The translations under genes were made by a program, and so were the position numbers. The notes under the pieces are model-generated. The model saw only the letters and a list, made by a program, of their open reading frames with translations, searched no databases and was not told the origin of the DNA. A DNA stretch of 64,000 nt from Clarkia xantiana subsp. parviflora (lineage: Eukaryota > Streptophyta > Magnoliopsida > Myrtales > Onagraceae): assembly GCA_036873135.1 (NCBI GenBank), contig JAPTYO010000021.1, positions 248,001-312,000 of the forward strand, in the 5' to 3' direction. Shown in pieces: positions 44,001 through 55,039 of the stretch (within the stretch, counting starts at the first letter, position 1; every line of letters starts with the position of its first letter).

Positions 44001-46463
44001 ATTCCTGGCATATCGCTAGGGGACCAGGCAAACAGCTCCTTGAACTCCTTCAACAACTCCACCAATTTTTGGGCTGTCTCTTCAGTCAAAGCAACCCCGA
44101 TTTTTACCTTCCTCTGGGGTCCATCGATCTCGACCTCTTTCAGATGTTCTACGGGGGCGGGACGCCCAAACTCTTCTCTGGGATCTGTGTCTGTCTGGAG
44201 GACAGTCATGGCCTCTCGCCTCCTCCTCCGGGTGGCATTAACATAGCATTTTCGGGAAGCCACCTGGTCGCCCTTGACCTCTCCAACTCCGTGGTCGGTC
44301 GGGAACTTCATCTTCTGGTGCACAGTCGAGGCAACCGCCATCAGAGGATTAATGGTGGTTCTCCCGATAATCGCGTTGTAGGTCCCCGCGGGATCAACCA
44401 CGACAAACTCCACGTTCCTCCTTTCTGATTTCCACCCACTACCAAACTCCACTGGTAAGGTGATTACTCCTAGCGGGTAGGAGGTTGAGCCAGAGAACCC
44501 GACCATCGGGAAGTTTGCTTCCTTCAGGTCTTTCTTTGTCTTTCCCATAGCTTCCAGCGCTTCCATGAACAGAATGTCGGAGGAGCTCCCTCCGTCGATT
44601 AGAATTCTCTTCATCTCGAACCCGTCTACATCCAAAGTTACCACTAAGGCATCGTCGTGCGGGGTCTCTACGCCTATGAGGTCTTCCGACGAGAAGGAGA
44701 TTACCATCTCTTCTTTCAAGGTCCAAGATCGGGACCCTTTACCCAGTACCACTGCCGTAGGGATTCTAGAGGCGTAGACCTCTCGGGCGGATGAGGTATC
44801 ACCCCCAGCAGCAAATCCTCCATGAATCACGTTGATAACTCGTCTCTCCTTGCGAGCACCGGATGACTCTGGATCAGTTCTCTTCTTTTTCGGGGACCGA
44901 TCGCGGGATCGGGAACGGGACCGTGATCGGGACCGAGAGCGGGATCGACACCGTTTATCCCCGACGAATTCCTTGAGCTTCCCCTTCTGGATCAGCTTTT
45001 CAATCTCTTTCTTCAGTTCCCGACAGTGATTGGTGTCGTGACCATTTGCGCGGTGGAATCTACAGTAGCGATCCGTACGGGATCCCAGGAATTCTCCTTC
45101 TTTCTTCAGGGGGTACCTGGAGATACCTTGTCGTTCCATGACTGTCAGCACCTCCGCCATGGAGCAGTTGAGAGGAATATCAAGGTCCTCCCGCTTATCT
45201 TTCCTTGAAGAACGCCTATCGTCCCTCCGATCCGGACGGCCTCGATTCTTGCCACTGTCGGGTTTACCCTTTGACTTACGATCGTCGAAAGGCTTAACCG
45301 ACTGCTTCCCTTTGTTCGACTTTGGGGGCTCCAGTTCTCCCGCGGCTATCTTTGACTCCTGGACATCGATCTGCCGCTTCACCCTCTTCTGTAATGCCTC
45401 CATATTCCACACAGCCTTCTCAGCCACGCTGTGCATCAAGTCGGAGCCATAGGGGGCTGTCAGGTTCCGAATGAAGGTACGGATGGTTTCGCCCTCCGAG
45501 ATTTCTTCGTCTATCTCTGCTACGCTGGCAGTGTACCGCTGGTAATAATGAGCCAGCGATTCGTCGGGCCTCTGCACCACCTGGGTCAGGGACCTCACGC
45601 TCTTCAATAAACGCCTCCGACCCTGGTACTGCTGAATGAATTCGATCGTGCATGTTTGCCCAGCAAGTGATGCAGCCTGGGGGCAGACTAAAGAACCAAG
45701 TCAGGGCCCTTTCTCCCAGTGTGTTCGGGAACAACGTACACACTATGTCTTCACTTGGGGCTCTTCCCAGACACGCCATGAGGTGCTTCTGGACATGGCG
45801 AACTGGATCTCCTTCGCCATCATACTCCTTTATCGTGGGGATGCCTAGCCCAGGCGGGGCTAGGGTGTCAAAGAGTCGGGGGAGGAAGGGATGAGTGGAT
45901 CGATCCCTTAGCTCCGACACCAGCGGCTTCTGCTCTCCCATACAGAAGTTCACGATCTTTACCACCTGGTCGGGAGTGATGGGACCATTCAGGGGAATGG
46001 TCCTGTGCTGTACTGGTCCTGGTCCATCAACCACGAACCTTTCCGGCTGACCGGTTGCCCTACCTCTGTCCTGGCCTCGGGGCGGGGCTTCCTGTGCGTT
46101 TCGACCCTCTGTGGGTGGGGTCACTTCCTCCAATGGGGGCATCTCCTCCTGCCTCCTCGCAGCCTCTCTTCGATCCAAGAGAGCCTCTACAGCCGCCAGA
46201 AACATGGGCATGGCTTCCGCCACGGCCCTCGTCAAGTCTGTAGCCGGGGGAGCCTCCTGCCCTCTATTGCCCTGGTGCTGAGGAGCAATATCTTCGGGAT
46301 CTTCGTTGTGCCCCCCTGTCTGGGAGAGCTCAGCCGGAGGATGATTCTGGTTTTCCTCCTGTTCCGGTACTGAATCCAGATTCGTTGCAGCGGGGTGGCG
46401 GGAACCACCGGATTGTCCCTGTCTTCTGTTCTTGCCAGCCGCCATCGATCGAGTAGAAGGCAT
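41000..46463 (-). pseudogene. gag-pol: F gag-pol, broken
   Basis: Gag starts at ATG 46463. Order: gag core (about 45840..45640), zinc knuckle CRFHRANGHDTNHC (about 45050), Arg-Ser linker (about 44890..44960), protease LIDGGSSS (about 44590), RT with YVDDMPV (about 43480; Pro where relatives have Leu or Ile), RNase H, archaeal RNase H with YTDGSA (about 42570), and integrase finger, core and tail. Breaks: 1-bp insertion near 45645, TAG at 43844..43846 (CAG in A, C and D), TAG at 42290..42292, 1-bp loss near 41740, about 38-bp deletion near 41308 in the integrase core, and an in-frame loss of about 43 codons near 41145 before GPY/F. Not functional. Confidence 0.93.
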
Positions 46464-46482
46464 ATCAGCTTTTTGTTTGATT

Positions 46483-46499
46483 CCCACAGACGGCGCCAA
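46483..46499 (-). promoter_or_regulatory. Primer binding site of F
   Basis: TTGGCGCCGTCTGTGGG in element sense, next to the 5' LTR. Confidence 0.88.
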
Positions 46500-47197
46500 T
46501 GTTGGATCACGGTGGAACTCTGGTACGGACTTTGACGGCAATCCTAGCTCCTTTGCTCCACGCAATCCTGCAAGAGGGGAAAGACCGGGCGGTGACCCAA
46601 AATCCCTCTCCGATGCTTAAATGAGTATCTCGTATGACTGGCAAGTAATAAACTCAGAGTGTATTCAACTCAGCGTTAATCTTTCTGAGGTGATCTCCTG
46701 CCCTTTTATAGGCAAAGAGATGCCTCAGGTACCTGGCGAACCGTTAGGGGTGGTTAGCCCGTATCCCGCATATCTCGGACGTGATCTCGCGTATCTCAGC
46801 CATGCCCCGCGTATCTCGGCCACGCTCCGTGTATCTTAACCACGTTCCGCGTATTTCGGCCACGCCCCGCATATCTTGGCCTTATCCTCTGATAACGAGT
46901 CCCGACTCCCGTCGGGAACTCCAGAGTTATCTCGTTGTGTCACCGCTCGGGGCCCCTCGTCATCGTGACAGGGCCAATCATTCTCAGGGATTCATCATCG
47001 GGGCCTACTTAAAGGCTTCTCATCGGGAGCTTCTAGCTCAGCTGTCGGGACCGACTCTGTCGGGACCTTGCCTCGTCGGGACTCCCTTCGTCGGGACCCT
47101 TCTCCTTAGGTCATCTTGACCTTCATTTTGGGCCTGGTAGGCCTGTTTGCCGTTTCCTCCCCGTTAAAGGGCCTAACGGTCATAGCGGAACCCATCA
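46500..47197 (-). repeat. 5' LTR of F (698 bp)
   Basis: Near-identical to 38165..38862. Differences seen include GGGGATAG versus GGGGAAAG, CCCAGAAT versus CCCAAAAT, TCTTCTG versus TCTCCTG, and CTCGTTATC versus CTCGTCATC. Confidence 0.95.
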
Positions 47198-47202
47198 GAT
47201 GG
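47198..47202. repeat. TSD of F, right copy (GATGG)
   Basis: Matches 38160..38164. Confidence 0.95.
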
Positions 47203-48182
47203 CTGGGTGGAGTTAGTGGTGGCCAGAAAAGGGCTGACTGGAACTGCGAATGGTTGTGGACTCGGTCGGAATCTGGACGGGCGGCAGCGATGGGCATCGA
47301 CGAGACCTGGTTTATCGGAGATGGAGCGAGGTCGTGATGGTCTTCGAATGGCTGGTGGTCGGTGACGGATCAAGGCGGCAGGAATTAGGGTCTGGACGAA
47401 TGGAGGTCAGTCAATCGTCGGAGGCAGAGGTCCGAGGTGATTTGAAGCGGGCTTTAGTGGTGTGTGGTCGAGCGGTCACTGGTCGGCGGTTAGGGTGGAG
47501 GATTTAGCAAAGGAGTCTGACTGGTTCACGAGGGATCGGTGGTTCACGAGGGTGGAGCTCCGGTCAGGTTGACGGCGATGTGGCGAGCCCGTGGTGATGA
47601 CTCCGGCGCCGGAACTGGCCGACTGGAGGTGGCCGATGGTGACCGGAGAGTGGTGGCTGCTGGTCACGGCGGGAAGATCTGGCTAAGGGGGGTGATTGGA
47701 GAGAGAAACAAAAGTTTTTTTATTTATTTTTTGCACGAAAATCGAGACTGAACAGTAATGCTTTATTATTGTGTTGTTTTCTGTCCCTTTACAATGTAAC
47801 CCTAGACCCCTATTTATACTAAAAACCTAGCCTAGTTACAGATAAAATTTAAATAAAAAATTGCTAAGTAATTATTCTAGAGAATATTCCTAAGAATATA
47901 TATCTTTACAGATAATTATTTTTTGAATAAAAATAATATCTGGAGATAAATATCATACATATAATTTTCTAAAAATAAAATATAAAAAAAACTAATTATT
48001 ATATATATATTTTTAAATATTCCGAAAATATTAAATATATTCGAAATAATTTAAAATATATTTTATAATAATTTACCTAATGTGCCCTTAAGCATTTTTG
48101 GAGACTTTGTGGCTTGACGCGTCCGGAATTTGACGTATCATGCGTAACATCGTTACGTCCCGGTCAAAATCGAGTGTTTACA
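47203..48182 (-). repeat. 5' LTR of G, U3 side
   Basis: Continues 38164. The part 47203..47700 is GC-rich and unlike the AT-rich remainder (47750..48120), which ends CGAGTGTTTACA. A possible TATA (minus strand TATAAATAGGGG) is at about 47808..47818. Confidence 0.85.
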
Positions 48183-48187
48183 CTTGT
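48183..48187. repeat. TSD of G, right copy (CTTGT)
   Basis: Matches 32494..32498. Confidence 0.9.
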
Positions 48188-48826
48188 TATTATGAATGAG
48201 TGTATAAACCCTTAGCAAACACCCCTATATATAGTATTGGTGGAGTTGCCAAAATGCAACTCCAATCAATGTGGTATAGGGTGGCCGGCCGAATTGCATG
48301 TATAAGGGGAGGCCCAATTTTGGGCCTCCATTGTCAATTACTAATTGGATTTTGCCCAATTAGCCCATATTGACAATTACCTAATTAACCTAGGTAATTC
48401 CCTTAATTAACGGGCTCCTATTACGGCGCCACGTCACCATATGCTAACAGTTAATCCCTAAATGTACTTAGTTAATACATAATAACAGGATTAAAGCCTT
48501 AAAACATGGAGAGGTGGGCAAAATTGGCTAAGTGTAGGTTGGGTAAAAAGGATGTCGGGGCCCTAGGGGTCGAACGAGAAATCCGACCTCCAAGGCTTAG
48601 GATCGGGTGGATTTGCCCAACCCCTCATAGGAGGGGTGGGGCAGCCCACCCGATCTCACCTAGGTGAGACTATTAGATGGGCCCGGACGAGTGCCTTGGT
48701 CAGTCCGGGCAGTTCGTGCTATTGGTGGAGTGTTCAGGCCAAAGTTTCGATTTACAATCATAACCGGGGCAGTCAAAATAAGACAATCCGAAGGGAGACG
48801 GGTTCAAATTGGACGTATATCCATCA
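48188..48826 (-). repeat. 5' LTR of H, U3 part, homologous to the U3 of A, B and C
   Basis: In element sense it starts TGATGGATATACGTCCAATT, versus TGATGGATATACGCCCAATT in A. Similarity continues over about 290 bp (ATTTACAATCATAA, CTCACCTAGGTGAG, the CCGACCTCCAAGG block) and more weakly into the TTAATTAA region. The TATA box (ACTATATATAGGGG) is near 48225..48238. Only one or two palindrome units are present. Confidence 0.8.
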
Positions 48827-49533
48827 ACCACCGACAATCAGGATCTGAAGTTTTCCAGCTTTCGGAGAGTCACCCCCGACGAACGAAGCATTAGTATTCA
48901 GCCTTCGCAAGTCACGCCACTAGAGGCACTTCTCCAACGGACACCACTAGAGGCTCTTCTCCGACGGACGCCACTAAAGGCTCTTCTCTGATACACGCCA
49001 CTAGAGGATTTTTTCTTGTCGCTCGCCACTGGAGGCATCATCGATCAATATTTACTTTACTGCACACCACTGGAGGCTTTACTTTCTGCACCGCCAACGG
49101 AGGCACTGCCAACAGTGGCACCGCCGACCGAGGCTTTACTTTTCCGCACGCAACTGGAGGCTTTACTTTCTGCACCGCCAACGGAGGCACCGCAAACATG
49201 GGCAACCACGACCGAGGCTTTACTTTTCTGCACGCCACTAAGGGCTTTACATTTCTGCACTAATAATGGAGGCACTAACAACAGGGGCACCGCCGACGGA
49301 GGTTCTACTTTCTACATCGCCAACAGGGGCACGCTAATGGAGGCACCACCAATAGGGGTACCGCCGACAGAGGCTCTACTTTTTTGTACTTTCCGAAATA
49401 AGCCAGGAGCTCCCTTGAAGACTCGAAGAATCAAAAGAAAGACTGACTTCTCATCCAAAATTTGGTGTTTCCTTGTCTTTGGACGAATCCCCTCGAACAT
49501 GTTCTACTGGAATCCTCCCTAAGAGGGGCAAAC
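48827..49533 (+). mobile_element. Element I: 3' internal end with GGAGGC repeats
   Basis: A run of degenerate 15 to 40-bp units such as CGCCACTAGAGGCTCTTCTC and CACCGCCAACGGAGGCAC, ending in the polypurine tract AAGAGGGGCAAAC (49521..49533) before an LTR. The unit style resembles the 3'-UTR arrays of D and F. H inserted here; ACCAC (48827..48831) is the predicted right TSD of H. The rest of I lies left of the window. No gene. Confidence 0.65.
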
Positions 49534-49850
49534 TGTTAACACCTAATTTTGGACCACACGCGACACGCGTGGCATATGACGCACTAAATGGGGAAGTGTC
49601 TAAATTTAGCAAGTCGCGTAGCTTCCAAGAATGCTCAGTGCAATATTATGATAGTTATCTGTATTAATTGCAGAGTATATATTATGAATATTCAATGTAA
49701 TATTTAGTATTTATTAGTCAAATAAATCAGTTGATTTTATTTCCTAGTTAGAGTAAAACTCTAGGTAACTATGTCAGCTATATATAGAGGTGGTGTCGTA
49801 ACATGTAAGGGGGGAGAATGTCGACAGAAAAAATACAAAATGAAGATTTT
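49534..49850 (+). repeat. 3' LTR of element I, end uncertain
   Basis: Starts TGTTAACACCTAATTTTGG right after a polypurine tract. A TATA box CTATATATAGAGG is at 49779..49790. The right end is not clear; no CA end with TSD can be checked. Confidence 0.6.
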
Positions 49851-51755
49851 CATTAACTGATTTGCAATTTTGTTTAGTTTTTTTTTTTTTTTTTGGCAAG
49901 TAATTTTGTTTAGTTTGGTTTCTTTATTATTATTATACTAGTTATTAACGCGTGCGTTGCACGCGCATCGATTCTTTAAATTTTAAAATATATAATCTAT
50001 CTTAAATTTACTAATATTTATAATTAATCAAAGTAAAATATGGGCAAGCTGATTCGTTGTGAGAAACGAATCTATGTGATAGAGAAGAGGATAATTAAGT
50101 AAAAAATTAACTAATGTCTTCAGTTACGGTACTAAGTAAGCCTTATAGTTAAATATATAAATGAGTTGGGTCGAGCATTACGTTGGTCATTAACGGCTCA
50201 ATTGTATCTAACTCATCAACTTGAGGTGTCAAGAATGTAAACTTGTTCCTAACTACTTAGAGTCATCAATGGACAAATTTGACCTATACAAACGTAATTA
50301 TATACAATATCACAATACCAACAAAATTTGATTTAAAAATAAAGATAAAATTAAATCACAAAAATATAAAGTTTAGACTTGAATTTTAAAAAAATATATA
50401 TTTAGTTACACTAATTAGGTTGTACACAATGTGATTGGATTAACAAATAGAAGAACTAAATTAATAGTTTGAGTCCATAAATATTGGACGATGAGTAAAA
50501 TGTTATTTGTACGAGGTCAAACTTCAAGAACCACATTTCACCCATATTTTGACTTGTTATATATATAATTTGGAAAGTGACTGATCTATGTGATAGAAAA
50601 ATCTCAATTAGCGGAACATATATCACTCGATCTATATAATTCGATGAATAAAAAAAATTTACATGTATCCGAAATTTGAACGGAATGAGTATGATAGGGC
50701 TGCGACTTAAATTGATATGAATATTGGATTGTAAGTTAATTATAATTACTATGACATGCCGACTAAGCGACCTTAAAAAAATAAAATAAAAATTAATTAA
50801 TGATTTAGTAATAATATTAAAGATAAAAAATGTTTCTTAAATATAGTAACGACTAAATTATTAATTTTGTAAAATATAGGAATTAAATATAATATATTTT
50901 TTGTTAATAAAATGAAAAGGTGTCTAAGATGTCTATTGGGGGTGAGGACCCAACACAAATAATATATTGGTATATAGATGTATGTATATATTATACTATT
51001 ATTATTATTGGTTTTGTTTTCTTGTTAATTCACAGAGTCACCTTCTTCACGCCATCCATACATCAATTCGGAAGCCAACTGCTCCCTCGCCTAGGCCTTC
51101 CCGCACCCGCAGCTCCCCAGTCGGCTCCCCTTTAGCCATCCCCGGTCCGTTTTCGACTTTACCATCCAGCCATGGCTGCCGGTCCCCTTCGTAGAGCTGT
51201 TGTACTCCACCGTTCCAGTCCAGTCCAGCTCTGCGAATCTGAGCATCACCTCCGGTTCGCCCCTATCGTCCCCGCCACACTCCATGTTGACCAAGCTCGT
51301 TTCCGACCACCCTAGCTCTGATTCACTCTACGCTTGTGAGTCGATCACACCTGTCCAACCCGGCTCCTCCGGTTACTGCTCTTTCAATCTAACGTTCACC
51401 GAGCCTCTGACACAGCCACCACATCTTCTGCAATAACCGCCGCGCTCCCATGGACTAGTCGGGTTCACCACCTTCGGCCGCTCCTCAAACTCCGATTCAT
51501 GTCACCGACGATAATATCCACCTACTTCTGTGCGTTTCCAACTTCAGGTAATCCTAATGAAGAAGATTGATATTCCTGTATATATTAATTATTATTATTA
51601 TAATCTATATATAATATAATTTTGATGAAACTTACAACATCTTGACACATAAGAAAACAGACCATCTACATGTAAAAAATGGAAAATATTAGTGGTCCAC
51701 ATGAATTTACTTTAGCCATCTATGATGTGGCATCGCACATAGATCATTTTCAAAA
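49851..51755. other. Unclassified, mostly AT-rich DNA
   Basis: No gene or element ends recognised. A T-run lies at about 49879..49896, and a short GC palindrome GCGTGCGTTGCACGCG near 49955. A GC-richer patch at 51040..51540 has short open frames on both strands (longest 78 codons) without recognisable similarity; it could be an exon relic. This is the only stretch that may be older low-copy DNA. Confidence 0.5.
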
Positions 51756-51928
51756 CATTAGTATTCAGCCTTCGCAAGTCACGCCACTAGAAGCACTTCT
51801 CCAACGTTTAATTCGTTATTCACTTAGGTAATTTAGGATTCTAGCTAACCTTAATTAACTAGTGGCGGCTCTTTTAAAAAATCCACGTTTTTCAAAACAT
51901 AATCGCCTCATGTCAGATTTTAGGTCTG
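51756..51928 (+). mobile_element. J: mosaic scrap of element I and a G-type LTR
   Basis: 51756..51806 repeats 48880..48938 (ATTAGTATTCAGCCTTCGCA). 51806..51928 is the reverse complement of the first about 125 bp of the G LTR, diverged by some 15 percent by eye and ending TTAGGTCTGACA. No primer site follows. Confidence 0.75.
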
Positions 51929-52117
51929 ACAATCTACATAATACATAAACAAAATTAAAAGTGTTTATTTATGTTAGGTTATAAAGTCTAGGTCAACGAG
52001 TCGTCAATCTAGAATTTATCTCCCACTAATGAAATGTCGGGTTCACTGTTCCTAGGACTAGTCATTCTGATACATGCCCTTCTGCTCCCTTGGGGTAGTC
52101 GTTCTGATATATGTCCT

Positions 52118-52234
52118 TCTCTTCTCTCCTTCTGACCTCCTTTCCTTCTCTCCTTCTGACCTCCTTTCCTTCTCTCCTTCTGACCTCCTTTCCTTCTCTC
52201 CTTCTGACCTCCTTTCCTTCTCTCCTTCTGACCT
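52118..52234. repeat. 22-bp CT-rich tandem repeat in the LTR of B (about 5 copies)
   Basis: Unit TTCTCTCCTTCTGACCTCC plus TTT, near-perfect copies. Absent from the A and C LTRs. Confidence 0.95.
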
Positions 52235-52689
52235 CCTGAGGCTTGTACTTCTTACCCCTGGGGCTTGTCCTACTGCTCTATGCTCTTCTGCTTCCTTGGC
52301 TCTCTCCTTCTTGCTACCCTGCAAGAGGGGCAATACCAGGCACAGAGGGGGGGGGGGTGGTGCCTGATGAACCCTCTCCGATGCCTAAGTCAGTACGTTT
52401 TTAGAGAGATAAAGCTAGAGAGATGTCAGAGCAAAATTGTGCCACTTGCCAAGGTTCCCAAATGAATAGTGGAGGTGGGGTATTTATAGGAAACGGTGTC
52501 ATTAAGGTAGCTTAATGACATCGTTAACCTTTAAACACAGTTAATTAACCTTTAAACACGTAATTAAGACCTTAGGATACGGAGAAGGTAGGCGGAATGA
52601 ACCGAGTATGGGAGTCCAAGGGTGGTGCCGGGGCCCTTGGGGGGAGGGAAATCCGACCCCCAAGGGTAGGGGTTGGGTGAGGGCACCCA

Positions 52690-52875
52690 ACCCCTCCTAG
52701 GGAGGATGGGGTTGGCCAACCCCATCCCCCCTAGGGGAGATCGGGTTGGCTGACCCGATCTCTCCTAGGTGGGATCGGGTTGGTCCACCCGATCTCCCCT
52801 AGGGGAGATCGGGTTGGCTGACCCGATCTCCCCTAGGGGAGGTCGGGTGTGGCCACCCAACCTCACCTAGGTGAG
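52690..52875. repeat. Palindrome array in the U3 of B
   Basis: Six CCTAGG-centred palindromes alternating with GGTTGGCCAACC-type ones; shorter version of 2311..2604. Confidence 0.92.
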
Positions 52876-54361
52876 TTTGACTCGGCCGGACGAGCGCTTC
52901 GGTCTCGTCCGAGCCGTTGGTGTTCTCGCGAAGTGTTCGGGTTGAAGTTTCGATTTACAATCATTAATGGGATGATAAAAATACAACGATTCGGAAGTCA
53001 ATGGGTTCAAATTGGGCGTATATCCATCACATGCCCCCGAGTCAATCAATGGCCTAACCCTTGATTGACTCTATTTTAGGATGGTATGACACGCGCAATT
53101 TGAAACCGGGGTTTTACCTTTCGTCTGAATACTTACTTACCCATGGATGCATGCCTCTGACTCTGCCCCCTGCCTTATGAGATAGAGGAATTGTAAACGT
53201 CAGAGTAGCACGGACGTGTGCCTAAGCACGCGTCCGTCTGAGGTGGGAGTAATAAATCTATCTTTGCTACAAGCGTATACTCAAAAAATACATGCTCTCA
53301 TAGGAATGCAATACGGATACACCTAAGTGACTCATGCTTCAATTTCATGCCGGGACTTGTCTAAGTGGAGAAAAATTTCAATTTTGGTCCGAAATTTTTC
53401 TAAGTATGGGATACTAGAAAATATGCCTATAGGATGTTAACTAGGAGTGAACATGGATACATCATGAACATGAGGATGTGTACTAGCATACATGCAAGTA
53501 GGAACATAAGGATGGGAGTGAGTAGAGACATGCTGCGATTGTAGTCATGAATGTATGCATAAATATATGGCGGCCATGTGCATGGACGTCTAAATGTTTG
53601 AACACACGGGAGTGTGTATGTGGGCATGCATATGAGTGCAAGCATGAACATGTATGTATGTATGGACGGGTTGTGAGTATAAGCATGAGTGATGACATTG
53701 ATGTACCTGCAGATGTTAATCATGAATATGAGCATAAGTGCAAAGGTGAGAGCATAGACCTCTCTTTTACCTGAGGGTGGGAACTCTGCCACTCAATGGG
53801 ACACAACGTTCCGCCTCCCTTGTATTAGCGTGAGCATTGTCCATTAACCTCGACCTTCGGCATGTGTAACATTTTTCCTTCATTCGTTGGAGCGTGTGTA
53901 TAGCTCTTGACCTTTACCCTGCAATTTGTTCCCCATAAAAGTGAGGGTGAAAAAGCTTACAAGCTTTTTTCTTACCGCCGCGAGCGAAGGGGTCTATTGA
54001 CATGTGTTAAGGGTTGACCCTTCCTTCGGATGTGCTGGAGCATTGCTCCATTTGGGGAAACTAAAAATTCTCCCTCTTCCCTTGGTGTTAAGGTTGCCCC
54101 CGTAGTAGGCGTATCTCGCCCCTCCATGAGTAAGGGTCGATCTTTGTGTTGGTTGCTCGTATAGATAACTCACTTTTGGGAAGCTTTCTTCTTCAGACAG
54201 GGAGACCTTGAAGATCGTTCTCCAAGGTAGTCAGACCAAATCTGACCGTCCTGTGTCTTGGGTGTCCGAGGTGAACTCGTATGAGGCAGGGACTCGTATG
54301 ACCCCTTGTAGGTTGATTTCATGGAGAAACATACAAGGTGTAGGCAGAGCGTTCCGAACGT

Positions 54362-55039
54362 ACCGTTGAATCAGATGAGAGGGAAGAACCCTCTAGTTCT
54401 GCTTATCAGGCCAAGAAATTTTCTAAGTCAGGGGTGGCTGCTAATGCTTCCAGTATGTTCTTTTTCCCTTCTTTTTTCTTTGTGATATACTTATGATTGT
54501 TCTCATGCTGCTTCCTTCTTGTTGTTAGAGCGTTCTTCCGTGGTTACCGAATAATTCTTGTGGTGGGTGAGAGTTCAAGTCAATCTAAATCCAAGGCGCG
54601 AAAACCTGACTCTGAGGTCGGGCCCTCGGCTGCCAAGGAGAAGGAAACCGCGAGAGGCTCTCCTTCCAGTGCCCCTTTGCTGACTCCCTCTCATGATAAG
54701 GAGGTAGTGGTTGAAGAGGCGCCCTCTTTGCTTGACAAAGGGAAACAACCTGTGGCTGGTGATGGGGTGATCATAGGTCTTGATGTCTCTTCTTTATCCT
54801 CTGCCCCCCAGCCGAGGGACCGAGACTCAGGTTCATTTCATCTTCATGTAGATTTGACGACTTTCGAAGGTGTCTTTGGCTTTCCTATGGGTTATGTTAT
54901 TAACCCCTGCGTTGAAAATTTTTCTTTTGGTGATGGGTGTGATCATCGCCTTTCGTTGAGGTTCCTTTCTCTTGCCATGACTCTGATTAAGGTAGCGAAT
55001 TCTTGCTTTGGAGTTTGGTGGAGACTGCCCTTGAGTTAG
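54362..55039 (+). pseudogene. B: antisense gene relic with an intron
   Basis: Coding-like sequence up to 54452, then an intron 54453..54528 (donor GTATGT, acceptor TTGTTAG after a T-rich stretch), then an exon to about 55036 with a Ser/Lys-rich start (ESSSQSKSKARKPDS) and an acidic, Pro-rich middle. Joined at these signals the frame meets a stop within ten codons, and the long frame resumes one base off, so a frameshift is present. It differs from the antisense gene of A; only position and strand are shared with confidence. Confidence 0.5.

Larger units (their letters stand above)
38165..47197 (-). mobile_element. Element F: Tat-lineage retrotransposon, recent but defective
   Basis: This 9033-bp element has two 698-bp LTRs (38165..38862 and 46500..47197) that differ at about four positions by eye, and TSD GATGG. 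The primer site is TTGGCGCCGTCTGTGGG and the polypurine tract CTTGGGGGCAAA. Gag-pol runs from 46463 to about 41000 with stops, frameshifts and deletions. A large hairpin-unit satellite array fills the 3' UTR. The antisense gene is deleted except for its last codons. Confidence 0.95.
32499..48182 (-). mobile_element. Element G: Ogre-like, non-coding LTR element, interrupted by F
   Basis: The LTR starts TGTCAGACCTAAATC in plus reading and ends CGAGTGTTTACA. The 5' LTR is 37303..38164 plus 47203..48182 (1842 bp without F). The left LTR is a remnant (32499..about 32755) with internal and terminal deletions. The primer site is of tRNA-Arg type, as in Ogre elements. The 4.5-kb interior has no recognisable gag or pol, only degenerate repeats. 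It is a non-autonomous or heavily decayed member of the Ogre/Tat group. TSD CTTGT confirms the outer ends. Confidence 0.85.
14060..48826 (-). mobile_element. Element H: Ty1/copia retrotransposon, host of E, D and G
   Basis: Minus-strand order from the right: 5' LTR (48826..48188 plus 32498..32190, split by G), primer site, long leader, gag (29871..29341), a degenerate stretch split by D, RT and RNase H (16137..14846), and 3' UTR, ending where E inserted. The 3' LTR is not in the window. Excising D and G with one TSD each makes the parts contiguous. The order RT-RNase H at the 3' end, YVDDILIV, and the tRNA-iMet primer site define Ty1/copia. No integrase is recognisable and stops interrupt RT, so it is dead. 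Confidence 0.85.
51972..53029 (-). repeat. Element B: 3' LTR (1058 bp), A family
   Basis: In plus reading TGTTAGGTTATAAAG to ATATCCATCA, homologous to the A LTR along its whole length but longer at the U5 side through a 22-bp tandem repeat. It has six CCTAGG palindromes instead of nine. The internal sequence follows at 53030 just as in A. Confidence 0.92.

Noticed and set aside
49016..49522. 168-codon open frame in the end of element I
   Set aside because: Consists of translated GGAGGC repeats and runs through the polypurine-tract side; position fits a 3' UTR array, not a gene.
49945..49975. Palindrome GCGTGCGTTGCACGCG as a terminal hairpin of a Helitron or MITE
   Set aside because: No paired end, TSD or conserved CTRR-type terminus could be found nearby.
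51171..51314. Short open frame starting ATGGCTGCCGG in a GC-rich patch
   Set aside because: Only 47 codons, no splice-linked continuation I could defend, no recognisable family; kept only as a possible exon relic in the region note.
52058..52333. Minus-strand frame rich in EGEKERRS
   Set aside because: Translation of the 22-bp LTR repeat of B; three repeats span 66 bp so it stays open.
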